A stretch of 7,372 nt of DNA from contig CAZTJA010000131.1 of assembly GCA_964613745.1 (NCBI GenBank), positions 1 to 7,372 on the forward strand. Direction: 5' to 3'. Numbering within the stretch: the first letter of the stretch is position 1; each line of letters starts with the position of its first letter. Source of the DNA: CAZTJA01 sp964613745. GTDB taxonomy: Bacteria > Desulfobacterota > Desulfomonilia > Desulfomonilales > Desulfomonilaceae. Both the position numbers and the translations under genes were made by a program. Under the pieces are notes generated by a model, which was not told where the DNA came from, made no database searches, and saw only the letters and a list, made by a program, of their open reading frames with translations. Shown here piece after piece: positions 1 through 6,705 of this stretch.

Positions 1-474
1 ATTGATGAAGAATTGGACTTTGCACTGCTTGTCTTTGATTTCTGGCGGGACTTTCATCTTTCAGCCTGCGCGGCATGCTTGGATGCAGGAATTGAACTGA
101 TTTTCTTTCGGGAAAATCCTGCGGGATTTCCTCAAAATGCATCGAATGCGGCTCGTCTGGATGTTTTTTTAAGAGAGAGGTATCAGGTCATTAATGAACT
201 CGTTCAGTCTCGAGGAGGGACCCTGATTTTCGATTGTGATTCTAATGATATGCTTGAGACCGATTATCCCACTGCCTGGGGGTTTAACGGTATAGGTCCC
301 ATGCTGTTCAGGGATGAAGATGATTTTCAAACGGCTCGAAAGTGTTTACCTGGAGATTTGATCCTCATAGGTTCCGTTTTACTCCCTGAATTCGGTACGT
401 CGGAAATAGATCAGTTTGGGCCGGTAACAGGCATCATGTACGAACCAAGCGCCGAGACCGAGTCAATCATGTAG
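1..474 (+). CDS. 3' end of an unrecognised gene; possible URO-D-superfamily-like protein (partial)
   Basis: The reading frame is open from the first base of the window and ends at a TAG at 472-474, so 157 residues of a C-terminal part are visible and the true start lies upstream. An in-frame TTG at 13 has no reason to be the start. The pattern is alternating hydrophobic strands and helices. The order 'ACLDAGIELIFFREN', a helix ending near 'VINELVQSRGG', a strand 'TLIFDCDSN', then 'NGIGPMLF' and 'DLILIGSVLLP' resembles the second half of the TIM barrel in uroporphyrinogen decarboxylase/corrinoid methyltransferase-like proteins, which have a similar 'VIFHSDGN' and 'LIGNVD' layout. That match is from memory of the family pattern and weak, with no catalytic residue confirmed. 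No signal peptide or membrane segment is visible in this part. A hypothetical protein is the safe call. It ends 77 bp before the CvpA gene, which appears to have its own promoter. Confidence 0.6.
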   Translation: MDEELDFALLVFDFWRDFHLSACAACLDAGIELIFFRENPAGFPQNASNAARLDVFLRERYQVINELVQSRGGTLIFDCDSNDMLETDYPTAWGFNGIGPMLFRDEDDFQTARKCLPGDLILIGSVLLPEFGTSEIDQFGPVTGIMYEPSAETESIM

Positions 475-480
475 ATCGCA

Positions 481-510
481 TTTACATGCTTTGACCTGAA
501 TTGCAATAAT
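481..510 (+). promoter_or_regulatory. Candidate sigma70-like promoter for the cvpA-lipoprotein pair
   Basis: TTTACA at 481-486 (5 of 6 to TTGACA) and AATAAT at 505-510 (5 of 6 to TATAAT) are separated by 18 nt. This would start transcription near 517, about 35 nt before the cvpA start codon. It sits just after the stop codon of the preceding gene. The call rests on consensus matching only, and such matches also arise by chance. Confidence 0.4.
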
Positions 511-551
511 AGAGGTGATCTCAAAGATTCTCACAGGCCCGGAAACGTTAT

Positions 552-1148
552 ATGCAAGGAATTGAATCAATAAACGTCATAGATATCTTTATAATACTCA
601 CCGTATTTATAGGTCTAATTCTGGGGGTTTGGAAGGGGTTTTTGCAATCACTCACGGCTCTCGCCGGGGTGATAGTTGGAACGCTTGCGGCTGCGAAATA
701 CTATCCGTCGGTTCAGGTGTATCTCACAAAAATTTCTTCTTTGGATCCACATATTTCGATGATTTTATCTATGCTCATCATCTTTGTGGGAATACAGATT
801 GCCTTTGCGATTCTAAGACGAATTTTGCGTGCCATTTTAGACTTTACGAGATTGAGTTGGCTTGATCGGACGCTCGGTGCGGGGATGGGCGTTTTAGCAG
901 GATTACTTATTTCCGCGGTTACCGTGCAGGCAGTACTCATAGGATTACCTGAGTGGCCGATGGTGAAGGAGTCAAAGCTGCTGTCTCCTGTCAATCAGTT
1001 GACCTCCAAAGCTTTAGATTATGTTCCTCAGCAAACTAGGGACGCCATTCAGGCGTTCATTACCAAATGGAAAACACCGGAGCCGATCATGCAGCCCCAG
1101 CCTCGGCAAACGGGGCCGGTCCAGAAAGCCCCCGGTGGTTCCCGGTAG
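552..1148 (+). CDS. CvpA family inner-membrane protein
   Basis: This 198-residue protein has the layout of the CvpA (colicin V production) family, integral inner-membrane proteins whose biochemical role is not settled. Four hydrophobic segments are visible at about residues 8-27, 31-50, 63-88 and 103-130. The first begins with 'NVIDIFIILTVFIGLILGVWKGF', the typical CvpA start with an Asp in the membrane and a Gly-rich, Lys-containing turn. The fourth has the family's Gly-rich 'LDRTLGAGMGVLAGLL' pattern after a basic loop. The C-terminus is soluble and rich in Pro and Gln, and is probably disordered. The start is the ATG at 552, with GGAA at 541-544 as a modest ribosome binding site. The lipoprotein gene follows 46 bp downstream with no clear terminator between, so the two are probably co-transcribed. 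Family assignment is fairly secure; function is not predicted beyond the envelope. Confidence 0.85.
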   Translation: MQGIESINVIDIFIILTVFIGLILGVWKGFLQSLTALAGVIVGTLAAAKYYPSVQVYLTKISSLDPHISMILSMLIIFVGIQIAFAILRRILRAILDFTRLSWLDRTLGAGMGVLAGLLISAVTVQAVLIGLPEWPMVKESKLLSPVNQLTSKALDYVPQQTRDAIQAFITKWKTPEPIMQPQPRQTGPVQKAPGGSR

Positions 1149-1194
1149 GCCTAGTGAGCTTCTGTAACTCACAGGTTAATATAGGGAGTACGTT

Positions 1195-2079
1195 ATGAGA
1201 CGGTCCGTCATTCTGTTGTTGGTTCTGGTGATAGGGATCATGTCGGGGTGTGCATACTTGCAAAAGAAAGACGAGCCACCTCCTTTACCTCCTATTGAAG
1301 AAACGAAACCACCTCTCAAAATGAGTGCCGATTACTTTAGGGAATATCCGTGGACCGAATTGGGCAAGGCGAGCAAAGATTCCAACGAACCCGACACTCG
1401 TCCCTATACCTTCAAGGACGGCGATTCCTTTGGAAGCATCGCCGACAAAGAAATGGGTGACCCGGCAATGGGTCCGAAACTCGCAGCCTATAATAATGTG
1501 TCGGAAGCATCAACACCCGCACCCGGCGAAAAAATAATTATTCCTAATCCAATAATTGGAATCAACAGCCAAATGGTCGTGAAGCGGAAAGGTGAGCGGG
1601 AATTCGGATCTCCTGAGTCCGTAGATGCTACAATAGGCAAGGGAGATGAATACAAGTTAAGATTTGAATCGAATGTGAATGGGTTTCTATACGTTTTCCG
1701 CCAGGGAACCAAGGGAGTCGAACTCCTTTATCCGGCACAGGTGAAAACAAGCACAAGGACTAAGAAGAAACAATCTGAACCATTGATGCGTGATACGGGC
1801 AAGGTTACGGCCCATGACCCTGTTGTAATCCCCACCGGCGGCAAAGGGTTTAGTTTTGATCCCAAGCGCGTCGGGGATAGAGTATTTGTCTTTTTGTCCC
1901 TGAGGCAAATTCCCGAATTTGAGGACTTGAAGGACAAAGGCAAAATCAAAATAGAAGAAGTTGAAGACGTAATGCATCGGGTCAAAGAGGGAGAAATTGT
2001 GACCGACGGTGCAATACGTGTCCTAAGAATCTCAGATCCTTCCGAGGTGCTTGGTTTCAGCCTAAACATAAATGGGTAG
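1195..2079 (+). CDS. Lipoprotein with LysM-like and DUF4384-like domains
   Basis: This 294-residue protein starts with a lipoprotein signal: Met-Arg-Arg, a hydrophobic core, then lipobox M-S-G-C with the lipidated Cys at 19. Ala at +2 gives no inner-membrane retention signal, so outer-membrane location is likely. A Pro/Glu/Lys-rich linker (about 24-45) follows. Residues about 70-117 look like a LysM domain: 'YTFKDGDSFGSIADKEMGD', an 'LAAYNN' stretch and 'PGEKIIIPNP', the usual peptidoglycan-binding pattern. Residues about 145-280 resemble DUF4384: 'YKLRFESNVNGFLYVFRQGTKGVELLYP' fits the family's strand-turn-strand core, and later 'GDRVFVFLSLRQIPEF' fits its end. The start is ATG 1195, with GGGAG at 1184-1188. 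It follows cvpA by 46 bp and is the last gene before the tRNA unit. Inferred role: an envelope protein anchored to the outer membrane that touches peptidoglycan. The partner of the DUF4384 part is unknown. Confidence 0.8.
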   Translation: MRRSVILLLVLVIGIMSGCAYLQKKDEPPPLPPIEETKPPLKMSADYFREYPWTELGKASKDSNEPDTRPYTFKDGDSFGSIADKEMGDPAMGPKLAAYNNVSEASTPAPGEKIIIPNPIIGINSQMVVKRKGEREFGSPESVDATIGKGDEYKLRFESNVNGFLYVFRQGTKGVELLYPAQVKTSTRTKKKQSEPLMRDTGKVTAHDPVVIPTGGKGFSFDPKRVGDRVFVFLSLRQIPEFEDLKDKGKIKIEEVEDVMHRVKEGEIVTDGAIRVLRISDPSEVLGFSLNING

Positions 2080-2086
2080 AAAAATA

Positions 2087-2116
2087 TTGACAGGATAAGT
2101 AATCTGATTTAATAAT
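2087..2116 (+). promoter_or_regulatory. Sigma70-like promoter of the tRNA-Ala gene
   Basis: A perfect -35 box TTGACA lies at 2087-2092 and AATAAT (5 of 6) at 2111-2116, with an 18-nt spacer. It begins 8 nt after the lipoprotein stop codon. The predicted start near 2123 gives about 40 nt of 5' leader for RNase P to remove. The position right before a tRNA gene supports it; no experimental evidence is available. Confidence 0.65.
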
Positions 2117-2163
2117 GATGATTCGCACATGATCAGCGTCAAAGGATTTTGTGCACCGACAGA

Positions 2164-2239
<76 letters not shown>

Positions 2240-2250
2240 CAGACACATCC

Positions 2251-2284
2251 GGGTCAAGTGAATTCACTTGGCCCTTTTTGTTTT
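2251..2284 (+). terminator. Rho-independent terminator after tRNA-Ala
   Basis: GGGTCAAGTG (2251-2260) pairs with CACTTGGCCC (2265-2274) in a 10-bp stem with one G-U wobble and an AATT loop, followed by a T-rich tract (TTTTT G TTTT) at 2275-2284. It ends transcription of the tRNA and any read-through from the lipoprotein gene. There is no matching A tract on the left side, so it should act only on + strand transcription. Confidence 0.9.
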
Positions 2285-2552
2285 CTAGGCTTCAGTTTCC
2301 TAGGCCATTCTCTTTCTAGCTTTTATAGATTCTAAATCGAATCACGATTCATAGTTCACCAAACTGAACGCTGCATGCTCACTTTCATCAACTGGAGCAT
2401 ACATTTCTTTGGTCTTGACATAAAATCTTTATAGAACTAGATTCAGCATAGTGACTCTTTTCCTTCGACGCTTATAGCCCGTTTCAAAATATTCCAGCAG
2501 AACAAATCCACATGTAGGGCTTAATCAGATTCGAACTATTCAGGAGGTCATC
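2285..2552 (+). other. Non-coding region between the tRNA terminator and the liv operon
   Basis: With the end of the tRNA unit this makes about 313 bases without a protein gene. No convincing ORF or second RNA gene is visible. It is AT-rich and contains short inverted repeats: CTAGG/CCTAG (2285-2303), three alternating GATTC/GAATC/GATTC boxes (2328-2350) and GTTCA/TGAAC (2354-2369). These are followed by the operon promoter (2415-2443), a roughly 100-nt leader and a strong ribosome binding site. In the leader, AGCCC (2476-2480) could pair with GGGCT (2517-2521), a weak long-range pairing. No known riboswitch pattern was recognised. Confidence 0.6.
2415..2443 (+). promoter_or_regulatory. Sigma70-like promoter of the liv-type operon
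   Basis: A perfect TTGACA at 2415-2420 and TAGATT at 2438-2443 (4 of 6 to TATAAT) have the ideal 17-nt spacer. Transcription would begin near 2450, leaving a leader of about 100 nt before the binding-protein gene. Location just upstream of the first gene of the operon supports the call. The weak -10 box fits a promoter that can be regulated, but the regulator is not visible here. Confidence 0.6.
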
Positions 2553-3824
2553 ATGAGAAAGCTTGCCGTGCTCGCATTGTTTTCAATGCTTCTGGTCGGC
2601 GGTGCTGAAACTCCCGTTTTGAGTCAGGATTCCATCCTCATTGGGATTCCTACCGCAACAACAGCTCTCGAAGGAAAAGAATCAGTAAAGGCCGTTGAAA
2701 TGGCCGTCGATGAAATCAATTCAAAGGGCGGCGTTAATGTCGGTGGTACAAAAAAGCTATTCAAAATCGAAACAATCGACATTCGCGATGCCTCTCCCGG
2801 CGTTCCCGTCTCGGAAGCCTTGCTCGGTATCGAAAAGATCATTACGGAAAAGAAAGTTAATGCGATTCTTGTGGGGCCGTTCAGATCGGAAGCGCTGCTT
2901 GCCGGTATGGACATAATAGCAAAGTACAAAGTTCCCTTGCTGGGGACAATCGCAATGACCCCGAAATCCGAAGAAAAAATAAAAAGTGATCCCGAAAAAT
3001 ATAAGTATTGTTTCCGTGTGACCCTTAACTCGGGTCATTTGGGTCGATATTTGGTTAGTGCCTTGGACACGGTGAAAAATGAGTTTGGGTTCAACAAGAT
3101 CTATGCGATGCACCAGGATGTACTCTGGGCAAGAGCCACGGCGGAAGGCACTTTGAAAGTTGCCGCGGACAAATTCGGGTTTGAAAATCTTGGTACCGAA
3201 GTATATCCGACAGGGGCTTCCGATTTTTCTGCCGGACTTGTCAAGGCAAAGACTAAAGGTGCTCAGGTCATTTTGCCGGTATTTGACATGCCTCAGAGTG
3301 GTATTCTTTTGAAACAATGGCAGACGATGAAAGTGCCTGCCCTGATGCTTGGTTTTATTTCACCAATGGCCGGACAGGGCGCATGGAAAACTTTTGACGG
3401 GAAGATTGCCGGACTCATGAATACCTGTTTTGAAATAGGCAGTGCTATTGGACCCGAAAAGTACCAACCCGCAAAGGTATTTTACGATAATTACCAGAAA
3501 AAATTCGGCGTTCCAATGGAAGCCGGTCACGGTCCCGCACCTTCATATGATTCAGTCTACATATTGGCGGCGGCCATAGAGAACGCGGGGTCTCTGGATG
3601 CCGATAAAATAGTCGAGGAAATCAAGAAAACGGACATGCAAGGTGTGATCGGACGAATAAAGTTCGATGACGGCAACCAAGTTGTTTATGGAAATGATCC
3701 TGCGCAAACTGCTGTTGGCTGCGTATATCAATGGGGAGAAGGGGGAAAGCGGACCATAGTATTTCCAAACTCCATAGCCGAAGGAAAGATTCAGTTACCC
3801 GACTGGGTGAAACCCGCCAAATAG
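2553..3824 (+). CDS. livK: HAAT-type ABC transporter periplasmic substrate-binding protein (LivK-like)
   Basis: This 423-residue protein belongs to the type I periplasmic binding protein family Peripla_BP_6, which captures branched-chain amino acids, other amino acids, amides, urea or aromatic acids for import. An export signal covers about residues 1-24 (Met-Arg-Lys, then a Leu/Val-rich core), with likely cleavage after Ala18 or Ser24. The mature part opens with the family's first strand 'ILIGIPT', helix 'AVEMAVDEINSKGGV' (about 47-61) and 'IETIDIRDASPGVP', followed by 'AILVGPFRSE' (about 104-113) and 'VPLLGTIAMTP', which line the ligand cleft in relatives. Near the end, 'SYDSVYILAAAIENAG' and 'GVIGRIKFDDGNQ' match the family. 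Length is typical or slightly long. The start is ATG 2553, with a near-perfect AGGAGGT at 2542-2548. It leads the transporter operon. The symbol indicates family; the true substrate cannot be assigned. Confidence 0.93.
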   Translation: MRKLAVLALFSMLLVGGAETPVLSQDSILIGIPTATTALEGKESVKAVEMAVDEINSKGGVNVGGTKKLFKIETIDIRDASPGVPVSEALLGIEKIITEKKVNAILVGPFRSEALLAGMDIIAKYKVPLLGTIAMTPKSEEKIKSDPEKYKYCFRVTLNSGHLGRYLVSALDTVKNEFGFNKIYAMHQDVLWARATAEGTLKVAADKFGFENLGTEVYPTGASDFSAGLVKAKTKGAQVILPVFDMPQSGILLKQWQTMKVPALMLGFISPMAGQGAWKTFDGKIAGLMNTCFEIGSAIGPEKYQPAKVFYDNYQKKFGVPMEAGHGPAPSYDSVYILAAAIENAGSLDADKIVEEIKKTDMQGVIGRIKFDDGNQVVYGNDPAQTAVGCVYQWGEGGKRTIVFPNSIAEGKIQLPDWVKPAK

Positions 3825-3833
3825 ATATTTAGA

Positions 3834-3857
3834 TCCGGATCTCTACCGAGGTCCGGA
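3834..3857 (+). promoter_or_regulatory. Strong intercistronic hairpin between livK and livH
   Basis: TCCGGATCTC (3834-3843) pairs with GAGGTCCGGA (3848-3857) in a 10-bp GC-rich stem with one U-G wobble, closed by a TACC tetraloop. It begins 9 nt after the livK stop codon. No T tract follows (the next bases are C-rich), so a full terminator is unlikely. A hairpin here would protect the 3' end of livK mRNA or partly reduce downstream transcription, as is known for binding-protein genes of other ABC operons such as malE. That role is inference. Confidence 0.7.
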
Positions 3858-3895
3858 CGCCCCACGTTTCAAAGTTTACATGTTCAGGATCTTCG

Positions 3896-4768
3896 ATGAT
3901 AGAAGTTACGATTATCTACGGCTTCATTAATAGTGTTATTCTGGCTCTCGTGGCTCTCGGGTTCAGTCTAACATTCGGGATAAGCGGGGTGTCCAATTTC
4001 TCATACGGGGCGCTTTATGTTTTTTCCGGATACGCTGTATGGATTCTCATCAACAAGCTGGGACTGCCTTTCTGGTTGTCTGCTTTAATTGCCATATTAT
4101 TAACTTCTTTTCTTGGATACCTACTGTACAGATTTGTACTTCTCAGGGTGAGGGGGCTAGTGATTTCAGAGGTCATAGCAACCTTTGGCGTTGGTTTAGC
4201 GATACTCGAGACCTTCAGATTTCTTGGATTCACGGGATTTGAGTACACGCTCCCGGTATTTACCGATGGGGCAGTGTTGATCGGCGACACATACATTGAT
4301 CACCAGCGACTCTGGATTGTTGGAGTTGGCGTCGCTTTGGCAGTCGGTCTGTATGTATTTACTCACCATACCAAGCTCGGTCTTGCATTCAGAGGGATTG
4401 CTCAGGATGAGCGAACCGCTTTGTCGTTGGGAATAAATTCTGATCGAATCGCAGGAATAAGCGTGGTCTTCGGTGCCGGTCTGGCTGCGATTGCCGCCAT
4501 TCTTATTCTCCCCCGTGGAAACATTTCGGTTAATGAAGGATATGATGTGTTGATCAATGCGATGGCGGTTTGTATTGTCGGTGGTCTGGGAAGTACTGCA
4601 GGTGTGATAACAGCTTCCTTTCTCATTGGATATGCACAGATGATAACAGACACTTTGTCTGGACCACATTGGAAAATGATAGTGTCGCTTGCTGCGATCT
4701 TCCTCATTCTAATAGTTAAACCGTCCGGAATTTTCGGAAAACAAAAGGAACTCGAAGAAAGAATTTAA
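3896..4768 (+). CDS. livH: HAAT-type ABC transporter permease (LivH-like)
   Basis: This 290-residue polytopic protein is one of the two inner-membrane permeases of the transporter (BPD_transp_2 family) and pairs with the next gene product to form the channel. About eight hydrophobic segments are visible. Family motifs include the N-terminal 'GFINSVILALVALGFSLTFGISGVSNFSYGALYVFSGY', the cytoplasmic loop 'TKLGLAFRGIAQDERTALSLGIN' (about 160-182), which acts as the coupling loop contacting the ATPases, and the C-terminal 'AVCIVGGLGSTAGVITASFLIGY' with 'KPSGIFGK' near the end. Length is close to E. coli LivH (about 308). The start is ATG 3896, with AGGA at 3886-3889. It sits 71 bp after livK across the hairpin, and only 4 nt separate its stop from the next start. 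Confidence 0.94.
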   Translation: MIEVTIIYGFINSVILALVALGFSLTFGISGVSNFSYGALYVFSGYAVWILINKLGLPFWLSALIAILLTSFLGYLLYRFVLLRVRGLVISEVIATFGVGLAILETFRFLGFTGFEYTLPVFTDGAVLIGDTYIDHQRLWIVGVGVALAVGLYVFTHHTKLGLAFRGIAQDERTALSLGINSDRIAGISVVFGAGLAAIAAILILPRGNISVNEGYDVLINAMAVCIVGGLGSTAGVITASFLIGYAQMITDTLSGPHWKMIVSLAAIFLILIVKPSGIFGKQKELEERI

Positions 4769-4772
4769 TTCC

Positions 4773-5852
4773 ATGCCGGGATTGTCATCCGCTCCAACGA
4801 GGTTACCTGAATCGGGAAACGGTACTTACGTCGGCGAAACTCCGGTTCGCAAAAGGCGCAAGGAAAGAATTGATCGCGGCATCAAAGTGCGATCCGATGA
4901 TATTTTTGCTCTCAACTCTTACAGGGAGATGCTGTATGTGGCAGCGCCGCCATTGATTCCCGTGCTGTCCCTCCTTGTTCTTCCTTTGATTCTCCCGATT
5001 TATTGGCAAAAAGTACTCATTTCAACGGCAATATTTGCAGTATTGGCTATGAGTTGGGATTTTCTCGTTTGTGTTGGGATGGTGTCGCTTGGGCAGGCCT
5101 TATTCTTCGGTGTGGGAGCATATTGGGCAGGAATTCTGGATGCACGCTTTCATTTGCCCCTTTGGATGGGGATACCTTTGGCCTCAATTCTCGGCGGTGC
5201 AATGTGTACAATTTTTCTGCTTCCCGTACTAAGGCTGCGGGGGGTTTATTTCTCCATGGTGACACTGGTTGTGCCCTTGATGCTCGAGAGAAGCATTGAA
5301 GCAACAGGTTTCATGGGGGGAACGGAAGGAATTACCGGATTAACACCTTTTCCAAATATCTACTTTGAACTCTATATAATTATTGCGGTACTTCTTGTGG
5401 TGCTGTTCGGATTCCGGAGATTGGTAACCACCGATTACGGCTTGGTACTCAGGGCCATAAACAATAATGATCGCTCTGTAATGAGCGGGGGAATAAACAT
5501 TTACTTGATGAAGGCTCAGGCGCTGTTTATTGCCGGATCAATCGGAGCTTTTTGCGGTGCATTCATGACCCACGTGTATCAATTTGTTGGAATGCCGTCT
5601 TTCGCTCTGGACTTCTCTATCTTGCCGCTGGCTTCAGCAGTGGTGGGAGGGATGGGAACATTTGCCGGTTCACTTACCGGGGCATTCATTCTCGTTCCGT
5701 TATCCGAAGCATTAAGAAGTCTCGGCGGCCTAAGAACGGTAATATACGCTCTCGCGCTCGTTATTTTTATAGTCGCTCTGCCGGAAGGAATTTTCCATTT
5801 TATTCAACGGAAGTATCAGCAGTTCGAGCGCTGGGTTGAAGTAGACAAATAG
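4773..5852 (+). CDS. livM: HAAT-type ABC transporter permease (LivM-like) with basic N-terminal extension
   Basis: This is the second permease of the channel, 359 residues. The membrane core starts near residue 56 and carries the family motif 'MSWDFLVCVGMVSLGQALFFGVGAYWAGIL', the coupling-loop region 'RLVTTDYGLVLRAINNNDRSVMSGGINIYLMK' and the C-terminal 'SAVVGGMGTFAGSLTGAFILVPLSE'. In front lies a polar stretch of about 55 residues with a basic patch at 26-40 (R-K-R-R-K-E-R), predicted to be cytoplasmic. The start at ATG 4773 lies 4 nt after the livH stop and has no good Shine-Dalgarno (the nearest AGGA, 4746-4749, is 23 nt away), so translation is probably coupled to livH. An internal ATG at 4929 has AGGGAG directly abutting it, too close to be used normally. 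The E. coli protein is longer (about 425) and also has extra N-terminal sequence, so an extension is not abnormal. Confidence 0.92.
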   Translation: MPGLSSAPTRLPESGNGTYVGETPVRKRRKERIDRGIKVRSDDIFALNSYREMLYVAAPPLIPVLSLLVLPLILPIYWQKVLISTAIFAVLAMSWDFLVCVGMVSLGQALFFGVGAYWAGILDARFHLPLWMGIPLASILGGAMCTIFLLPVLRLRGVYFSMVTLVVPLMLERSIEATGFMGGTEGITGLTPFPNIYFELYIIIAVLLVVLFGFRRLVTTDYGLVLRAINNNDRSVMSGGINIYLMKAQALFIAGSIGAFCGAFMTHVYQFVGMPSFALDFSILPLASAVVGGMGTFAGSLTGAFILVPLSEALRSLGGLRTVIYALALVIFIVALPEGIFHFIQRKYQQFERWVEVDK

Positions 5853-5861
5853 ATCGGCTTT

Positions 5862-5866
5862 GAGGA
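5862..5866 (+). promoter_or_regulatory. Ribosome binding site deciding the livG start
   Basis: GAGGA at 5862-5866 lies 5 nt before the ATG at 5872, a normal spacing. The same frame also has a TTG at 5860, but this core would then fall inside the coding sequence. The ATG is therefore preferred. Confidence 0.75.
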
Positions 5867-5871
5867 TCACA

Positions 5872-6639
5872 ATGGACGGCAAAAATCCGGAAAATCGAGA
5901 AAAATTGCTGCAGGTAACCGGACTTAGCAAAAGTTTTGGAGGCGTCCACGCTGTAGTAGGAGTTGATTTTGAGGTTTTCCGAGGAGAATTGCTCGGGATC
6001 ATAGGACCAAACGGATCGGGCAAAACAACCCTGGTAAATCTGATCACCGGTTTTTTGCGTCCCGACAAAGGTGAAATTGAATATCTTGGCAAGAATATTA
6101 AAGGTTTAATGCCTTACAAGATTGCATCCATGGGTATAGCCCGCACATTTCAGATGACAAGACCTTTTGCAGAATTGCCGGCGTTCAAAAATCTAATTAT
6201 CCCGCTTTTTTCTAAGAGAGTAAGAACTCTTTTAGGCGGAAAATATGGAGATAGAGATTCGGTTTCCAAGGATTTGCTGGAGGAGGTCGGGTTTGAACGA
6301 GATTCTCCAGTTACTTTCAAAGCCGCCGGCAGTTTGCCGCATGGATACCTAAAAAGACTGGAGCTGGCCAAGTGTTTGGCATTGCGAGCAGATCTGATAA
6401 TACTCGATGAGCTTTTTTCCGGATTGAGCATTGCCGAATTGGCCAGTTTAATACCTGTTATCGAAAAGCTGCTTGTAGAAGGAAAGACCCTCATAATGAT
6501 AGAGCATCGTTTGCGGGAGTTGTTTCGAATCGCCGACCGCGTAATGGTACTCAATTTTGGGCAGGCAATTGCGATCGGCAAGCCTGCCGAGGTGATGGAA
6601 AAGACAGAAGTGAAACAAGCCTACTTAGGATTCGAATAA
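5872..6639 (+). CDS. livG: HAAT-type ABC transporter ATP-binding protein (LivG-like)
   Basis: This 255-residue ATPase powers import from the cytoplasmic side together with LivF. Visible motifs, numbered from ATG 5872, are Walker A GPNGSGKTT (45-53), the Q loop with Gln94 in 'ARTFQMTRPF', the signature region 'LPHGYLKRLELA' (155-166), Walker B 'LIILDE' with catalytic Glu180, and the H-loop His212 in 'MIEHRLREL'. 'GGVHAV' in the N-terminus and the C-terminal 'AYLGFE' are typical of LivG. Oddities: the signature is LPHGY where the ABC consensus is LSGGQ and E. coli LivG has LAYGD, and the residue after the catalytic Glu is Leu instead of the usual Pro ('DELFSGLS'). All residues needed for ATP hydrolysis are present, so it is probably active. 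It starts 19 nt after livM ends. Length is normal for the family. Confidence 0.94.
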   Translation: MDGKNPENREKLLQVTGLSKSFGGVHAVVGVDFEVFRGELLGIIGPNGSGKTTLVNLITGFLRPDKGEIEYLGKNIKGLMPYKIASMGIARTFQMTRPFAELPAFKNLIIPLFSKRVRTLLGGKYGDRDSVSKDLLEEVGFERDSPVTFKAAGSLPHGYLKRLELAKCLALRADLIILDELFSGLSIAELASLIPVIEKLLVEGKTLIMIEHRLRELFRIADRVMVLNFGQAIAIGKPAEVMEKTEVKQAYLGFE

Positions 6640-6705
6640 CTCTAAATGGTGGGAAAAGTCTCTAACCAAGAAACTTGAACTAATTGGAATCAGGAAAGAA
6701 CAACA

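Noticed and set aside
468..488. Inverted repeat CATGTA/TACATG at the end of the first gene as a terminator
   Set aside because: The stem is only 6 bp and AT-rich with a 9-nt loop and no T tract. It also overlaps the stop codon and the candidate -35 box.
1154..1172. GTGAG/CTCAC inverted repeat between cvpA and the lipoprotein gene as a terminator
   Set aside because: The stem is only 5 bp with a 9-nt loop and no T tract, too weak to terminate.
2757..3317. 186-codon open frame on the - strand inside livK
   Set aside because: It lies fully opposite a clearly coding livK frame, its translation shows no family pattern, and it has no promoter or ribosome binding site of note. It is a shadow frame.
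4196..4669. 157-codon open frame on the - strand inside livH
   Set aside because: It is opposite conserved LivH motifs, and its product is Ser/Asn/Thr-rich low-information sequence. It is a shadow frame.
5860..5871. TTG at 5860 as the livG start, adding four residues
   Set aside because: The ribosome binding core GAGGA (5862-5866) would lie inside the gene. The ATG at 5872 has the right spacing.
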